From Okeania hirsuta (lineage in GTDB: Bacteria > Cyanobacteriota > Cyanobacteriia > Cyanobacteriales > Microcoleaceae), in contig NZ_RCBY01000017.1 in the NCBI RefSeq assembly GCF_003838195.1, positions 1-64,000 of the forward strand: a stretch of 64,000 nt of DNA. The letters run 5' to 3'. A program made the translations under genes and the position numbers. The notes under the pieces were generated by a model that saw only the letters and a list, made by a program, of their open reading frames with translations, did not search any database and was not told where the DNA came from. The first letter of the stretch is position 1; each line of letters starts with the position of its first letter. Below are positions 50,892 to 58,780 of this stretch, piece after piece.

Positions 50892-50896
50892 AATAT

Positions 50897-50994
50897 TAGA
50901 CATCTCCAATAATAAAAAACCAAATTAATTATCGTAGATAAATCATCAATTCTTTCCCCCCTACTCTCTACTCCCTCTTTTCCGGAGATGTCTA
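50897..50994. mobile_element. MITE family M8 copy (98 bp)
   Basis: TAGACATCTCC and GGAGATGTCTA ends; nearly the same sequence as 46766-46862, with a CTACTCT/CTACTCC heptamer stretch. It directly follows the M2 copy, separated by five bases. Confidence 0.85.
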
Positions 50995-51097
50995 TTGGTT
51001 GTTATACGAATTTTATGTGAAATGGCACAGAATTATGAAATTTATTAACTTGTCTATCTCAATCTACAGTCAACTCTGATTAAAATATTATTCTACA

Positions 51098-51207
51098 GCG
51101 TATTTCATATTAGTAAGGTACACCAGTCGCGGGCAAGATGCTCACACGACAAACACTTGACCATTCTTATGTGTACCTCATTTATCTGCAATCTGCTGTA
51201 TATATTA
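51098..51207. mobile_element. inverted-repeat element, M5-like (110 bp)
   Basis: ACAGCGTATTTCATATTAGT followed by AAGGTACACC pairs imperfectly with TGTGTACCTCATTTATCTGC then AATCTGCTGT. The GGTACAC words place it with the M5 elements at 2330 and 29494. Non-coding. Confidence 0.55.
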
Positions 51208-51218
51208 TAGGTAGATAA

Positions 51219-51690
51219 ATGGATTTCTTCAAAGAAAGCAAAATAAAAGAAGTCAAAAAACTGAATGCTGATATTTATTTAAGTGTGAATTTCTATAAAT
51301 GAGCGACTAAGAAAATATTATAGAAACAATATGCTATGAATAACGAAAGAGAAAATATCGACTGGGAAAGACTACAAAAAGCTTTGTCAGTAGAAGTACA
51401 ATATGGATTTCCAAATATCCAGGGAAAACAATATATATTTAATGAATAAATTCATTAAATATATAAATGGATTTCCTCAAAGAAAGCAAAATAAAAGAAG
51501 TCAAAAAACTGAATGCTGATATTTATTTAAGTGTGAATTTCTATAAATGAGCGACTAAGAAAATATTACAGAAATAATATGTCATGAATAACGAAAGAGA
51601 AAATATAGACTGGGAAAGACTACAAAAAGCTTTGTCAGTAGAAGTACAATATGGATTTCAAAATATCCAGGGAAAACAATATATATTTAA
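51219..51690. repeat. recG: 248-bp tandem duplication of the recG 5' region
   Basis: The sequence TAAATGGATTTC through the first 37 codons of recG occurs twice, with ATGs at 51336 and 51584 (offset 248). The two units differ at only a few positions (TATCGAC/TATAGAC; TTTCCAAA/TTTCAAAA; ATGCTATGA/ATGTCATGA). The upstream copy therefore encodes a 37-residue peptide (MNNERENIDWERLQKALS to QYIFNE) and carries a copy of the leader. Confidence 0.95.
51433..51467. terminator. AT-rich hairpin at the duplication joint
   Basis: TATATATTTAATGAA and TTCATTAAATATATA are perfectly complementary around a TAAA loop. It lies exactly at the joint between the two recG 5' copies and contains the stop codon of the upstream 37-residue frame. 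Without a GC stem or U-tract it is a poor classical terminator; it may instead be a by-product of the duplication. Confidence 0.5.
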
Positions 51691-54076
51691 TGACTTTTTA
51701 AGTATCAGTTTGAGCAAGTCACCAATAATATTAAAAGGTTATCAAAATCAATTTCAGGAGATATCTAATCAATTTGTCAGCTATCCAGAAATGACCAGAG
51801 AAGAGCGACAAAAATTACTAGAAATAACTAAATATTTTTTACAAAAAATGCAATATATTTCTGAAGGTGTAAAACCAGAAGAAACAATAAAAAAAGAGAG
51901 ATTTAAATCAGAAGAAAAAAGTCAAAAAACACTAAAAAGCAACTCCGTTACTTCTCAAAAATACAGCGATAAACTTGATGTAGAACAACCATTAACAGAA
52001 GTCAAAGATATTAGCAAAAGAAACAGCGATCGCCTAGCGACATTAGGATTATATACAGTTAGAGAATTACTTTATTATTACCCAAGAGACCATATAGATT
52101 ATGCTCGTCAAGTACATATTCGCGACCTAGAACCTGGAGAAACTGTCACAATAATTGGCAAAGTTAAACGATTTAACTGTTTTTCTAGCCCGAAAAATAA
52201 GAAATTAACCATTCTTGAACTTACTCTCACAGATGCTACAGGTCAAATCAAAATAAGTCGCTTTTTTGCCGGACCTAGATTTAGTAATAAAGGTTGGCAA
52301 ATGCAGCAGAAAAAAATCTATCCAGTCGGTGCAACAGTAGCTGCTTCAGGTTTAGTTAAAGAAAACAAATATGGAAAAAATTTAGATAACCCAGAAATAG
52401 AAGTTCTTGATAGTGAAGGGGGTAAAATTGAATCAATGAAAGTTGGTCGTTTAGTACCAGTTTATCCCTTAACAGATGGAGTAGGAGCAGATGTTGTTAG
52501 AAGAGCAATATTTACAGTTTTACCAACAGCAGAACAATTATCAGATACATTGCCTGAAGCATTACTAAATCAATATCAATTAATAGATTTAAAAAATGCG
52601 ATTAAAAATATTCACTTTCCTATAGATCGAGATTGTTTAGCAGCAGCTCGTCGTCGCTTAGTTTTTGATGAATTTTTCTACCTACAATTAGGATTATTGA
52701 AACGTCGGCAACTACAAAAAAAAGTAGAAACAGGAATAGCTTTACCAACTACAGGAAAATTAATCGAGCAATTCTATAAATTACTTCCATTTGCATTAAC
52801 TAATGCTCAAAAAAGAGTAGTTAATGAAATACTCAATGACCTACAAAAACCTGAATCAATGAAAAGATTAGTACAAGGAGATGTAGGAGCAGGAAAAACT
52901 GTAGTAGCAGTTGTGGCGATGTTAGCAGCAATTCAAGCAGGTTATCAAGCTGCTTTAATGGCACCAACAGAAGTATTAGCAGAACAACATTATAAAAAAT
53001 TAGTTGCTTGGTTTAATCTTTTACATTTGCCAGTTGAACTATTAACTGGTTCGACAAAGGTAGCAAAACGTCGAGAAATTCACTCTCAACTTGAGACTGG
53101 AGAATTACCAGTATTAGTCGGCACTCATGCTCTAATTCAAGAAGCAGTAAATTTTCACAAATTAGGTTTAGTAGTAATAGATGAACAACATAGATTTGGT
53201 GTTCAACAAAGAGCAAAATTACAACAAAAAGGTGAATCTCCGCACTTTTTGGCAATGACAGCTACCCCAATTCCGAGAACTTTAGCTCTGACATTACATG
53301 GAGATTTGGATGTTAGTCAAATAGATGAATTACCACCAGGAAGACAACCAATTCAAACAACTACTTTAACTGGAAGACAACGTAAAAAAGCTTACGATTT
53401 AATCCGCCGAGAAATAGTTCAAGGTAGACAAGTTTATGTTGTTTTACCCTTAGTTGAAGAGTCAGAAAAATTGGATGTAAAATCTGCAGTTGAAGAACAT
53501 CAAAAGTTAGCAGAAAAAGTTTTCCCAGAATTTAAAATAGGTTTACTTCATGGCAGAATGACAAGTGTAGAAAAAGACCAAACAATTAGTGCATTTCGGG
53601 ATAATCAAACTCAGATTTTAGTATCTACAACTGTGGTGGAAGTAGGAGTAGATGTGCCGAATGCCACAGTAATGTTGATTGAAAATGCAGAAAGGTTTGG
53701 TTTATCTCAGTTACATCAGTTGCGGGGGCGAGTGGGTCGTGGTGTCCATCGGTCTTATTGTTTGTTGATGAGGGGTGCGGGTTCCACTGATGCTACTGAA
53801 CGTTTGAAAGTGTTGGAGCAGTCTCAGGATGGATTTTTTATTGCGGAGATGGATATGCGTTTGCGGGGACCTGGTCAGGTTTTGGGAACGAAGCAGTCTG
53901 GGTTGCCGGATTTTGCTTTGGCGAGTTTGGTTGAGGACCAGGAGGTTTTGGAGTTGGCGCGGGGTGCTGCTTTTCGGGTGATGGAGAAGGATGAAAGTTT
54001 GAATAGTTGGCCTCTTTTGAGGAGGGAGTTGGAATGGCGGTATCAGAAAATGATGGGGGGGTCGATTTTAAATTGA
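51584..54076 (+). CDS. recG: ATP-dependent DNA helicase RecG
   Basis: The 830-residue protein reverses stalled replication forks and unwinds branched DNA. After a cyanobacterial N-terminal extension (about residues 1-140) comes the wedge/OB domain (RELLYYYPRDHIDYARQVHI; GETVTIIGKVKRF). Helicase motifs are RLVQGDVGAGKTVVA (motif I, near 431), TGSTKVAKRREIH, the DEQH box in LVVIDEQHRFGVQQR, MTATPIPRTLAL, LVSTTVVEVGVDVPNATVML and QLRGRVGRG. The C-terminus has ERLKVLEQSQDGFFIAEMDM and GTKQSGLPDF. It follows tsf and the coiled-coil gene. In the last 125 codons Leu is almost always TTG and Glu often GAG, unlike the earlier TTA/CTA and GAA. Confidence 0.96.
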   Translation: MNNERENIDWERLQKALSVEVQYGFQNIQGKQYIFNDFLSISLSKSPIILKGYQNQFQEISNQFVSYPEMTREERQKLLEITKYFLQKMQYISEGVKPEETIKKERFKSEEKSQKTLKSNSVTSQKYSDKLDVEQPLTEVKDISKRNSDRLATLGLYTVRELLYYYPRDHIDYARQVHIRDLEPGETVTIIGKVKRFNCFSSPKNKKLTILELTLTDATGQIKISRFFAGPRFSNKGWQMQQKKIYPVGATVAASGLVKENKYGKNLDNPEIEVLDSEGGKIESMKVGRLVPVYPLTDGVGADVVRRAIFTVLPTAEQLSDTLPEALLNQYQLIDLKNAIKNIHFPIDRDCLAAARRRLVFDEFFYLQLGLLKRRQLQKKVETGIALPTTGKLIEQFYKLLPFALTNAQKRVVNEILNDLQKPESMKRLVQGDVGAGKTVVAVVAMLAAIQAGYQAALMAPTEVLAEQHYKKLVAWFNLLHLPVELLTGSTKVAKRREIHSQLETGELPVLVGTHALIQEAVNFHKLGLVVIDEQHRFGVQQRAKLQQKGESPHFLAMTATPIPRTLALTLHGDLDVSQIDELPPGRQPIQTTTLTGRQRKKAYDLIRREIVQGRQVYVVLPLVEESEKLDVKSAVEEHQKLAEKVFPEFKIGLLHGRMTSVEKDQTISAFRDNQTQILVSTTVVEVGVDVPNATVMLIENAERFGLSQLHQLRGRVGRGVHRSYCLLMRGAGSTDATERLKVLEQSQDGFFIAEMDMRLRGPGQVLGTKQSGLPDFALASLVEDQEVLELARGAAFRVMEKDESLNSWPLLRRELEWRYQKMMGGSILN

Positions 54077-54131
54077 TTTTTAATATTTATAATAGATTAA
54101 TCCTAGAATTTTCAGGAGGTATTATAGAGAT

Positions 54132-54384
54132 ATGCAAAGATGTCCAAAATGTAATTCTGAAAAGTTAATGCACAATGTCAGGATAATTGATAGGGGGCAC
54201 AATGGCAGCATAACACCTTTAGAAGTTGAAGTATTCAAAAAACCAGACGCTATATTTTTAAACGGTCACACAGAGAGGCTCTTGAGGCAACTATTTGTGG
54301 AGAATGTGGCCATACAGAATTGACAGTAACGAATCCAGATGAGCTATATCAAGCTTATCTTGAATCTCTAAGGAACTCAATCTA
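54132..54384 (+). pseudogene. zinc-ribbon protein with a 2-base frameshift
   Basis: The first frame gives MQRCPKCNSEKLMHNVRIID and then VEVFKKPDAIFLNG; a second frame continues REALEATICGECGHTELTVT and NPDELYQAYLESLRNSI-stop. Together they make a small two-CxxC zinc-ribbon protein (about 83 residues) of a type common in bacteria. The break is at GGTCACACAGAG near 54260, where removing one CA restores one frame. The good ribosome site (AGGAGG, 54114-54119) remains. Unless the frameshift is a sequencing error, the second cysteine pair is lost. Confidence 0.75.
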
Positions 54385-54418
54385 GATCATAATTTTGTGT
54401 TAGACAAACAAACAGGAG

Positions 54419-54626
54419 TGTGTCAGTCCAGTAGGGTGCGTTAATGAAATGTAACGCACCATTTTAGCAGTATGGGAAGGTCCAGTAGAAGTAACGCGCC
54501 ATTTGAGAAGATTATTATGTACTTAAATTAGTAGAAAACCTTTCAGAAGTTGTCAGTTTTCCGAGTCCAGTAGGGTGGGTTTCGGTGCGTTACGCTTCGC
54601 TAACACACCCTACTAGACTGACACAG
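54419..54626. repeat. GTAGGGTGCGTTA-type inverted-repeat element
   Basis: GTGTCAGTCCAGTAGGGTGC at the left and CACCCTACTAGACTGACACA at the right are complementary except for one or two bases. Internal GTGCGTTA/TAACGCAC words repeat, making it a nested palindrome of a type widely scattered in cyanobacteria. A weaker related pair (GTGTCAGTCCACTAC; GACACGACACTAC) spans 54722-54842. Confidence 0.65.
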
Positions 54627-54859
54627 CTAAAACTGTGCATTAGCTTTTAACTTGAAAATTCTTACTTTTGAATGCATGACTTTTGACTTTTGAATTGAAT
54701 CTAATGCACCATTTAAGCTGTGTCAGTCCACTACTAGCGCGTCAAGCTTGAAATAGTGTTTTAGGAAAATTCTCCAAACCTTAGTCAGAGCAAGAATTAT
54801 ACTCAAAAATTTAATACACCATTTTCAGCTTGACACGACACTACTTTTTCTTCTGAAGA

Positions 54860-56078
54860 TGTTGAGCGATCGCTCCAGACAAACAAACAGAAACTAATTA
54901 TTAATTCAAAATCAAAAATTTATTCATCACTATTTTTCCATACGCAATAGTAGAATCTCAAAAATCACTGAAAGACTCAACTCAGACCAACTGACTTTTC
55001 CTTCTCTAGATGTTGAGCGATCGCTCTAGACAAACAAACAGGAGTTAATTGATTAATTTAAAATCAAAAATTTATTTACTACTATTTTTCTATACGCAAT
55101 AGTAGAATCTCAAGCGCTCCAGACAAACAAACAGAAACTAATTATTAATTCAAAATCAAAAATTTATTCATCACTATTTTTCTATACGCAATAGTAGAAT
55201 CTCAAAAATCACCGAAAGACTCAGTTGAGACCAACCTACTTTTCCTCCTCTAGATATGGAGCGATCGCTCCAGACAAATAAACAGAAACTAATTATTAAT
55301 TCAAAATCAAAAATTTATTCATAACTATTTTTTCATACGCAATAGTAGAATCTCAAAAGTCTGGAAATAGTTATGAATAAATTTTTGATTTTGAATTAAT
55401 AATTAGTTTCTGTTTATTTGTCTGGAGCGATCGCTCCAGACAAATAAACAGAAACTAATTATTAATTCAAAATCAAAAATTTATTCATAACTATTTTTTC
55501 ATACGCAATAGTAGAATCTCAAAAGTCTGGAAATAGTTATGAATAAATTTTTGATTTTGAATTAATAATTAGTTTCTGTTTATTTGTCTGGAGCGATCGC
55601 TCCAGACAAATAAACAGAAACTAATTATTAATTCAAAATCAAAAATTTATTCATAACTATTTTTTCATACGCAATAGTAGAATCTCAAAAGTCTGGAAAT
55701 AGTTATGAATAAATTTTTGATTTTGAATTAATAATTAGTTTCTGTTTGTCTGTCTGGAGCGATCGCTCTAGACAGACAAACAGAAACTAATTATTAATTC
55801 AAAATCAAAAATTTATTCATAACTATTTTTTCATACGCAATAGTAGAATCTCAAAAGTCTGGAAATAGTTAACTAGGAGCAACCTACTTTTCCTTCTCTA
55901 GATATGGAGCGATCGCTCTAGACAGACAAACAGAAACTAATTATTAATTCAAAATCAAAAATTTATTCATAACTATTTTTTCATACGCAATAGTAGAATC
56001 TCAAAAGTCTAGAAAGACTCAACTCAAAGCAACCTACTTTCCCTTCTCTAGATATGGAGCGATCGCTCCAGACAAATC
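54860..56078. repeat. HIP1-centred repeat array with large hairpins
   Basis: GCGATCGC occurs at 54866, 55017, 55261, 55427, 55593, 55759, 55909 and 56059. The spacings are 151, 244, 166, 166, 166, 150 and 150. The 150-bp units are direct repeats: HIP1, CCAGACAAACAAACAGAAAC, an AT-rich stretch, CATACGCAATAGTAGAATCT, then CCTTCTCTAGAT before the next HIP1. In the 244-base gap one unit is joined to the next without a HIP1 site (near 55113). The 166-bp units replace the right part with an inverted copy of the left part. No ORF and no unique spacers are seen. Confidence 0.95.
55269..55758. repeat. three successive hairpins with 62-bp arms
   Basis: Between HIP1 sites at 55261, 55427, 55593 and 55759, each 158-base interval is a 62-base arm (TCCAGACAAATAAACAGAAA onward), a 34-base loop (TTTCATACGCAATAGTAGAA onward, ending CTGG) and the exact reverse complement of the arm. 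The HIP1 palindromes join neighbouring arms, so each HIP1 is also the centre of a 132-bp palindrome. The first two units are perfect; in the third the outer arm differs at a few bases (TGTTTGTCTGTCTGGA). Confidence 0.93.
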
Positions 56079-56138
56079 AAAACAGAGAAATAGGCTGTAA
56101 TTTAAAGATTTATAGATGATAGGAAATTTATTTTGCGA

Positions 56139-56705
56139 CTACTTGTATAACCAACTAAATAAATCTGCAATAGATAATTGCCAATCTGTTAATAAATTGA
56201 GAACTGGTAAATTATCAGAATTATACCTAATTTCTGGTTGTTGGTTAGGTTGAAAAATCACTACAGATTCATCTTCAGAATCTATTAACCAACCTAACTG
56301 AGTACCATTATTGAGACAGAAAAGAATTTTATTAATTAATTGATTAGAACTTTGGTCTGGCGAGAGAATTTCTATTACCCAATCTGGTGCTATTTCAAAT
56401 CTATTTTCAATTCTACCATTTGCTTTTGTGGGAATACGTTGCCATGCAAAAACTGAAATATCTGGAACTATGGAACGTCCGTTAAAAGTACATCTTAATT
56501 CTGGGAATGCCATTACTAACTTTTGTGGTTCACCTGCTTGATTAATAGCTGACGATAGACAAATTTGAATTCTACTATGTTCTCCTTGTGGCATTGGTTT
56601 TTGATAAATTTGATTGTTAAAATATTCACTTGCTGGTTTTGTTTCTGGCAATTGTAAAAACTCTTCGAGAGTAACTTGTTGGGGTGAATTAACAGTAGTT
56701 AACAT
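56139..56705 (-). CDS. Uma2-family (DUF820) endonuclease-like protein
   Basis: The 188-residue protein has the PD-(D/E)XK-like core of the large cyanobacterial Uma2/DUF820 family: SIVPDISVFAWQRIP (Asp of the core), DWVIEILSPDQSSNQLINKI (Glu-x-Leu and Lys) and LGWLIDSEDESVVIFQPNQ. N-terminal words are TLEEFLQLPETKPASEYFNN and QGEHSRIQICLSSAI. Such genes are abundant in cyanobacteria, often as parts of mobile DNA, but their biological role is not settled. It lies immediately beyond the HIP1 repeat array. All core acidic residues are present. Confidence 0.88.
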   Translation of the reverse strand: MLTTVNSPQQVTLEEFLQLPETKPASEYFNNQIYQKPMPQGEHSRIQICLSSAINQAGEPQKLVMAFPELRCTFNGRSIVPDISVFAWQRIPTKANGRIENRFEIAPDWVIEILSPDQSSNQLINKILFCLNNGTQLGWLIDSEDESVVIFQPNQQPEIRYNSDNLPVLNLLTDWQLSIADLFSWLYK

Positions 56706-56979
56706 AATTATTTTGCCTCAATTTAAGCTTAACTATTTAAGGAAGAGGGAAGAGGGAAGAAGTAATAAGGGGTAAATATTGAAAAAAAGGGGTAGACGAT
56801 AGAAATAACTATCTAAAATGAACTATAGTCGCTATTTTTTTTAGCATATCCGATCGATATCTACCTTTTTGTAGTATTCTTTTTTTTAATTGGTATAATT
56901 CACTAGAAAATAAAAGACGAATACCTATAATAGCGAATCCAATTTTAGCAATAATTATTACTATATTTGTGCTCAAGTC

Positions 56980-57261
56980 TCATTCTTGAACACGAGCTTG
57001 TTTCAACATATCAATAAGAGTATGATGAGCATCTTCAGCATCCTTTAAAGTATGGTCAAATTCAATCCTTATCGGTAAACTTTCCCCAGTAAATTCAGCA
57101 GTTAAGTTCATACCTTGAGCATCAATAGAAAGCATCTTTGCTGCTGTAGCATTGGCAGAACTACCAAATTTTTGAGCATAAAGAAGTACAGCATCTGCAT
57201 GGTCTTCATTCATATGGGAACAAATGCGAGCACTAATTTCTGAAGTAAATGAATTAGTCAT
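56980..57261 (-). CDS. DUF2470 domain protein
   Basis: The 93-residue protein is a stand-alone DUF2470 domain: ARICSHMNEDHADAVLLYAQ with the conserved His-Met-Asn-xx-His, AKMLSIDAQGMNLTAEFTGE and IRIEFDHTLKDAEDAHHTLI. The same domain ends heme-utilisation and pyridoxamine-oxidase-like (HugZ) proteins, and family members are linked to heme handling or tetrapyrrole regulation; here no oxidase domain is attached. Tail KQARVQE is short. The next 335 bases (57262-57596) hold no gene. Confidence 0.88.
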   Translation of the reverse strand: MTNSFTSEISARICSHMNEDHADAVLLYAQKFGSSANATAAKMLSIDAQGMNLTAEFTGESLPIRIEFDHTLKDAEDAHHTLIDMLKQARVQE

Positions 57262-57596
57262 ATTTTCAAATCTTTTTATGAGTATTATTTTTAAATATAA
57301 AACAAGCTCAAAAACTTAATCTAAAAAAACTAGGTAAGAGAACTATAGATTGAGCTATAAACATCTAGAAAAATCTTAATATCAACCATATTCCCAGATG
57401 AAAGTAAAATGCATAAGGTACGAAAAATTAGGATTTGAGATTGCTTTCCGTTCCGGACTGCTACGCAAACCCTGTCGGTTGCAATGATGGAGATACATTG
57501 TACTGCATAAGTCCTAATAATTTTATTCTAACTTCTGAGTGCTTAGTTAATTTTCTGCCTCCTGTCTCATGTATTTTGACTTATGTTTCATGACTC

Positions 57597-58250
57597 CTAT
57601 CTTCGATATTCATCACCACAGTCACCAATAATTTTAAACAAATTCCGTGACTCCCTACTTAAATTATCAATTTGCTGATAATCTTCTACATCTAAATTGA
57701 AATGAAACACCCGAGAATTATCTTGCAAATTTTCTGAAATACTCAGCGTTGCTCCGACAATAGCACCTGCCACAGAAGGCTGTTCTAAAATATAGCGAAC
57801 TGCCACATTTGAAATACTAACTTTGTGTTTATCAGCAATTTTTTTTAGCAGATTTAATAATTTTTGAAATAAACTCCAACCACCCCAAGTATCAACCATC
57901 TTTTTATACTTTTTCAAACTAACAGTATTGAGGTCTTTTGGATGAGGTTCTGAAGAATCTAAATACTAAATATTTTTCTGAGAGCAAACCACCGCATAAT
58001 GTACCATAAGCCAAAAGCTGAATATTATGCTCTTGGCAAAACTGTACCATTTCTATTAAAGGACGACGATCTACTAGAGAAAATTGAACTTGATTAGAGA
58101 CTATCTTAATTCCACTTTCAATAATAATTTTCAAATGTTCAGTATCAAAATTAGTTAAAGCCAAATGCTTAATTTTTCCCTCCGACTGAAGCTCCGACAT
58201 ATAATTAAGAGCATCCAAATAACTTTTATTTTGAATAATGGCTCATAATT
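57597..58250 (-). pseudogene. aldo/keto reductase, 5' truncated and frameshifted
   Basis: Two frames join into the C-terminal two thirds of an AKR: YLDALNYMSELQSEGKIKHL, ALTNFDTEHLKIIIESG, QFSLVDRRPLIEMVQFCQEH and LLAYGTLCGGLLSEKYL, then in another frame DSSEPHPKDLNTVSLKKYKK, MVDTWGGWSLFQKLLNLLKK and QPSVAGAIVGA. The frameshift is near 57960 in an AT-rich run. The N-terminal part with the catalytic Asp and Tyr is missing. The gene breaks off at about 58225, where a remnant of an EAL gene begins on the other strand. Confidence 0.85.
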
Positions 58251-58420
58251 TAAACTTAAAAGTAGTTGCTGAAGGAGTAGAAACTCAATCCGAATTAGAC
58301 TTTCTTCGTAAATATGACTGTGACAAAATTCAAGGCTATTTCTTCAGTGCTCCATTACCCACATCCAAGTTTGAAAATTTATTAAAAACTAATCAACTAT
58401 CAAAATTCCCTAGCATTTAA
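58238..58420 (+). pseudogene. EAL-domain (c-di-GMP phosphodiesterase) C-terminal remnant
   Basis: Sixty residues, MAHNLNLKVVAEGVETQSEL, DFLRKYDCDKIQGYFFSAPL, PTSKFENLL, are the last part of an EAL domain, including the VAEGVET loop with its metal-site Glu. All upstream catalytic parts, including the EAL triplet itself, are absent. It lies head-to-head with the truncated AKR, with only about 20 bases between, marking a rearrangement joint. Confidence 0.85.
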
Positions 58421-58530
58421 AGACAAAGAAGAAAGAAGAAGGAAGGAGGAAGGAGGAAGGAGGAATAAGGAAGAAGAAATCATAGAAATATGTGGTTTTT
58501 AGGATGAGAGACCAGCTCATTATTAAAGAG

Positions 58531-58732
58531 TAATACCATGCATCAAAAAAGAGTTACGAATAATCAGCACCATAGCGCATAGTTTCATATAAAGTCTATT
58601 TGACGAAAAAGATAATTTACAACATTAAAAATGGCATTAAATCTATTCATTCAGAATTGCTGAATTCAGAATTGCTGAATTATTACGAAATACCCTAGAT
58701 ATTTGTAGCAAACATTTATCAATTTGGTATAA
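58531..58732. mobile_element. MITE family M2, copy 3 (202 bp)
   Basis: Begins TAATACCATGCATCAAAAAA with GAGTTACGAATAATCAGC, and ends AGCAAACATTTATCAATTTG then GTATAA. The interior contains a duplicated TCAGAATTGCTGAAT heptamer-like stretch. The ends match those of 16991-17235 and 50691-50891. Confidence 0.8.
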
Positions 58733-58780
58733 AATCACCTGAAAGTAGAAGGGAAAGAGCAAAGCTGAAGAAGTCATAAA

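Noticed and set aside
54860-56078. CRISPR array
   Set aside because: Units are 150-166 bp, the sequence between repeats is itself repeated and not unique, and no cas gene is near.
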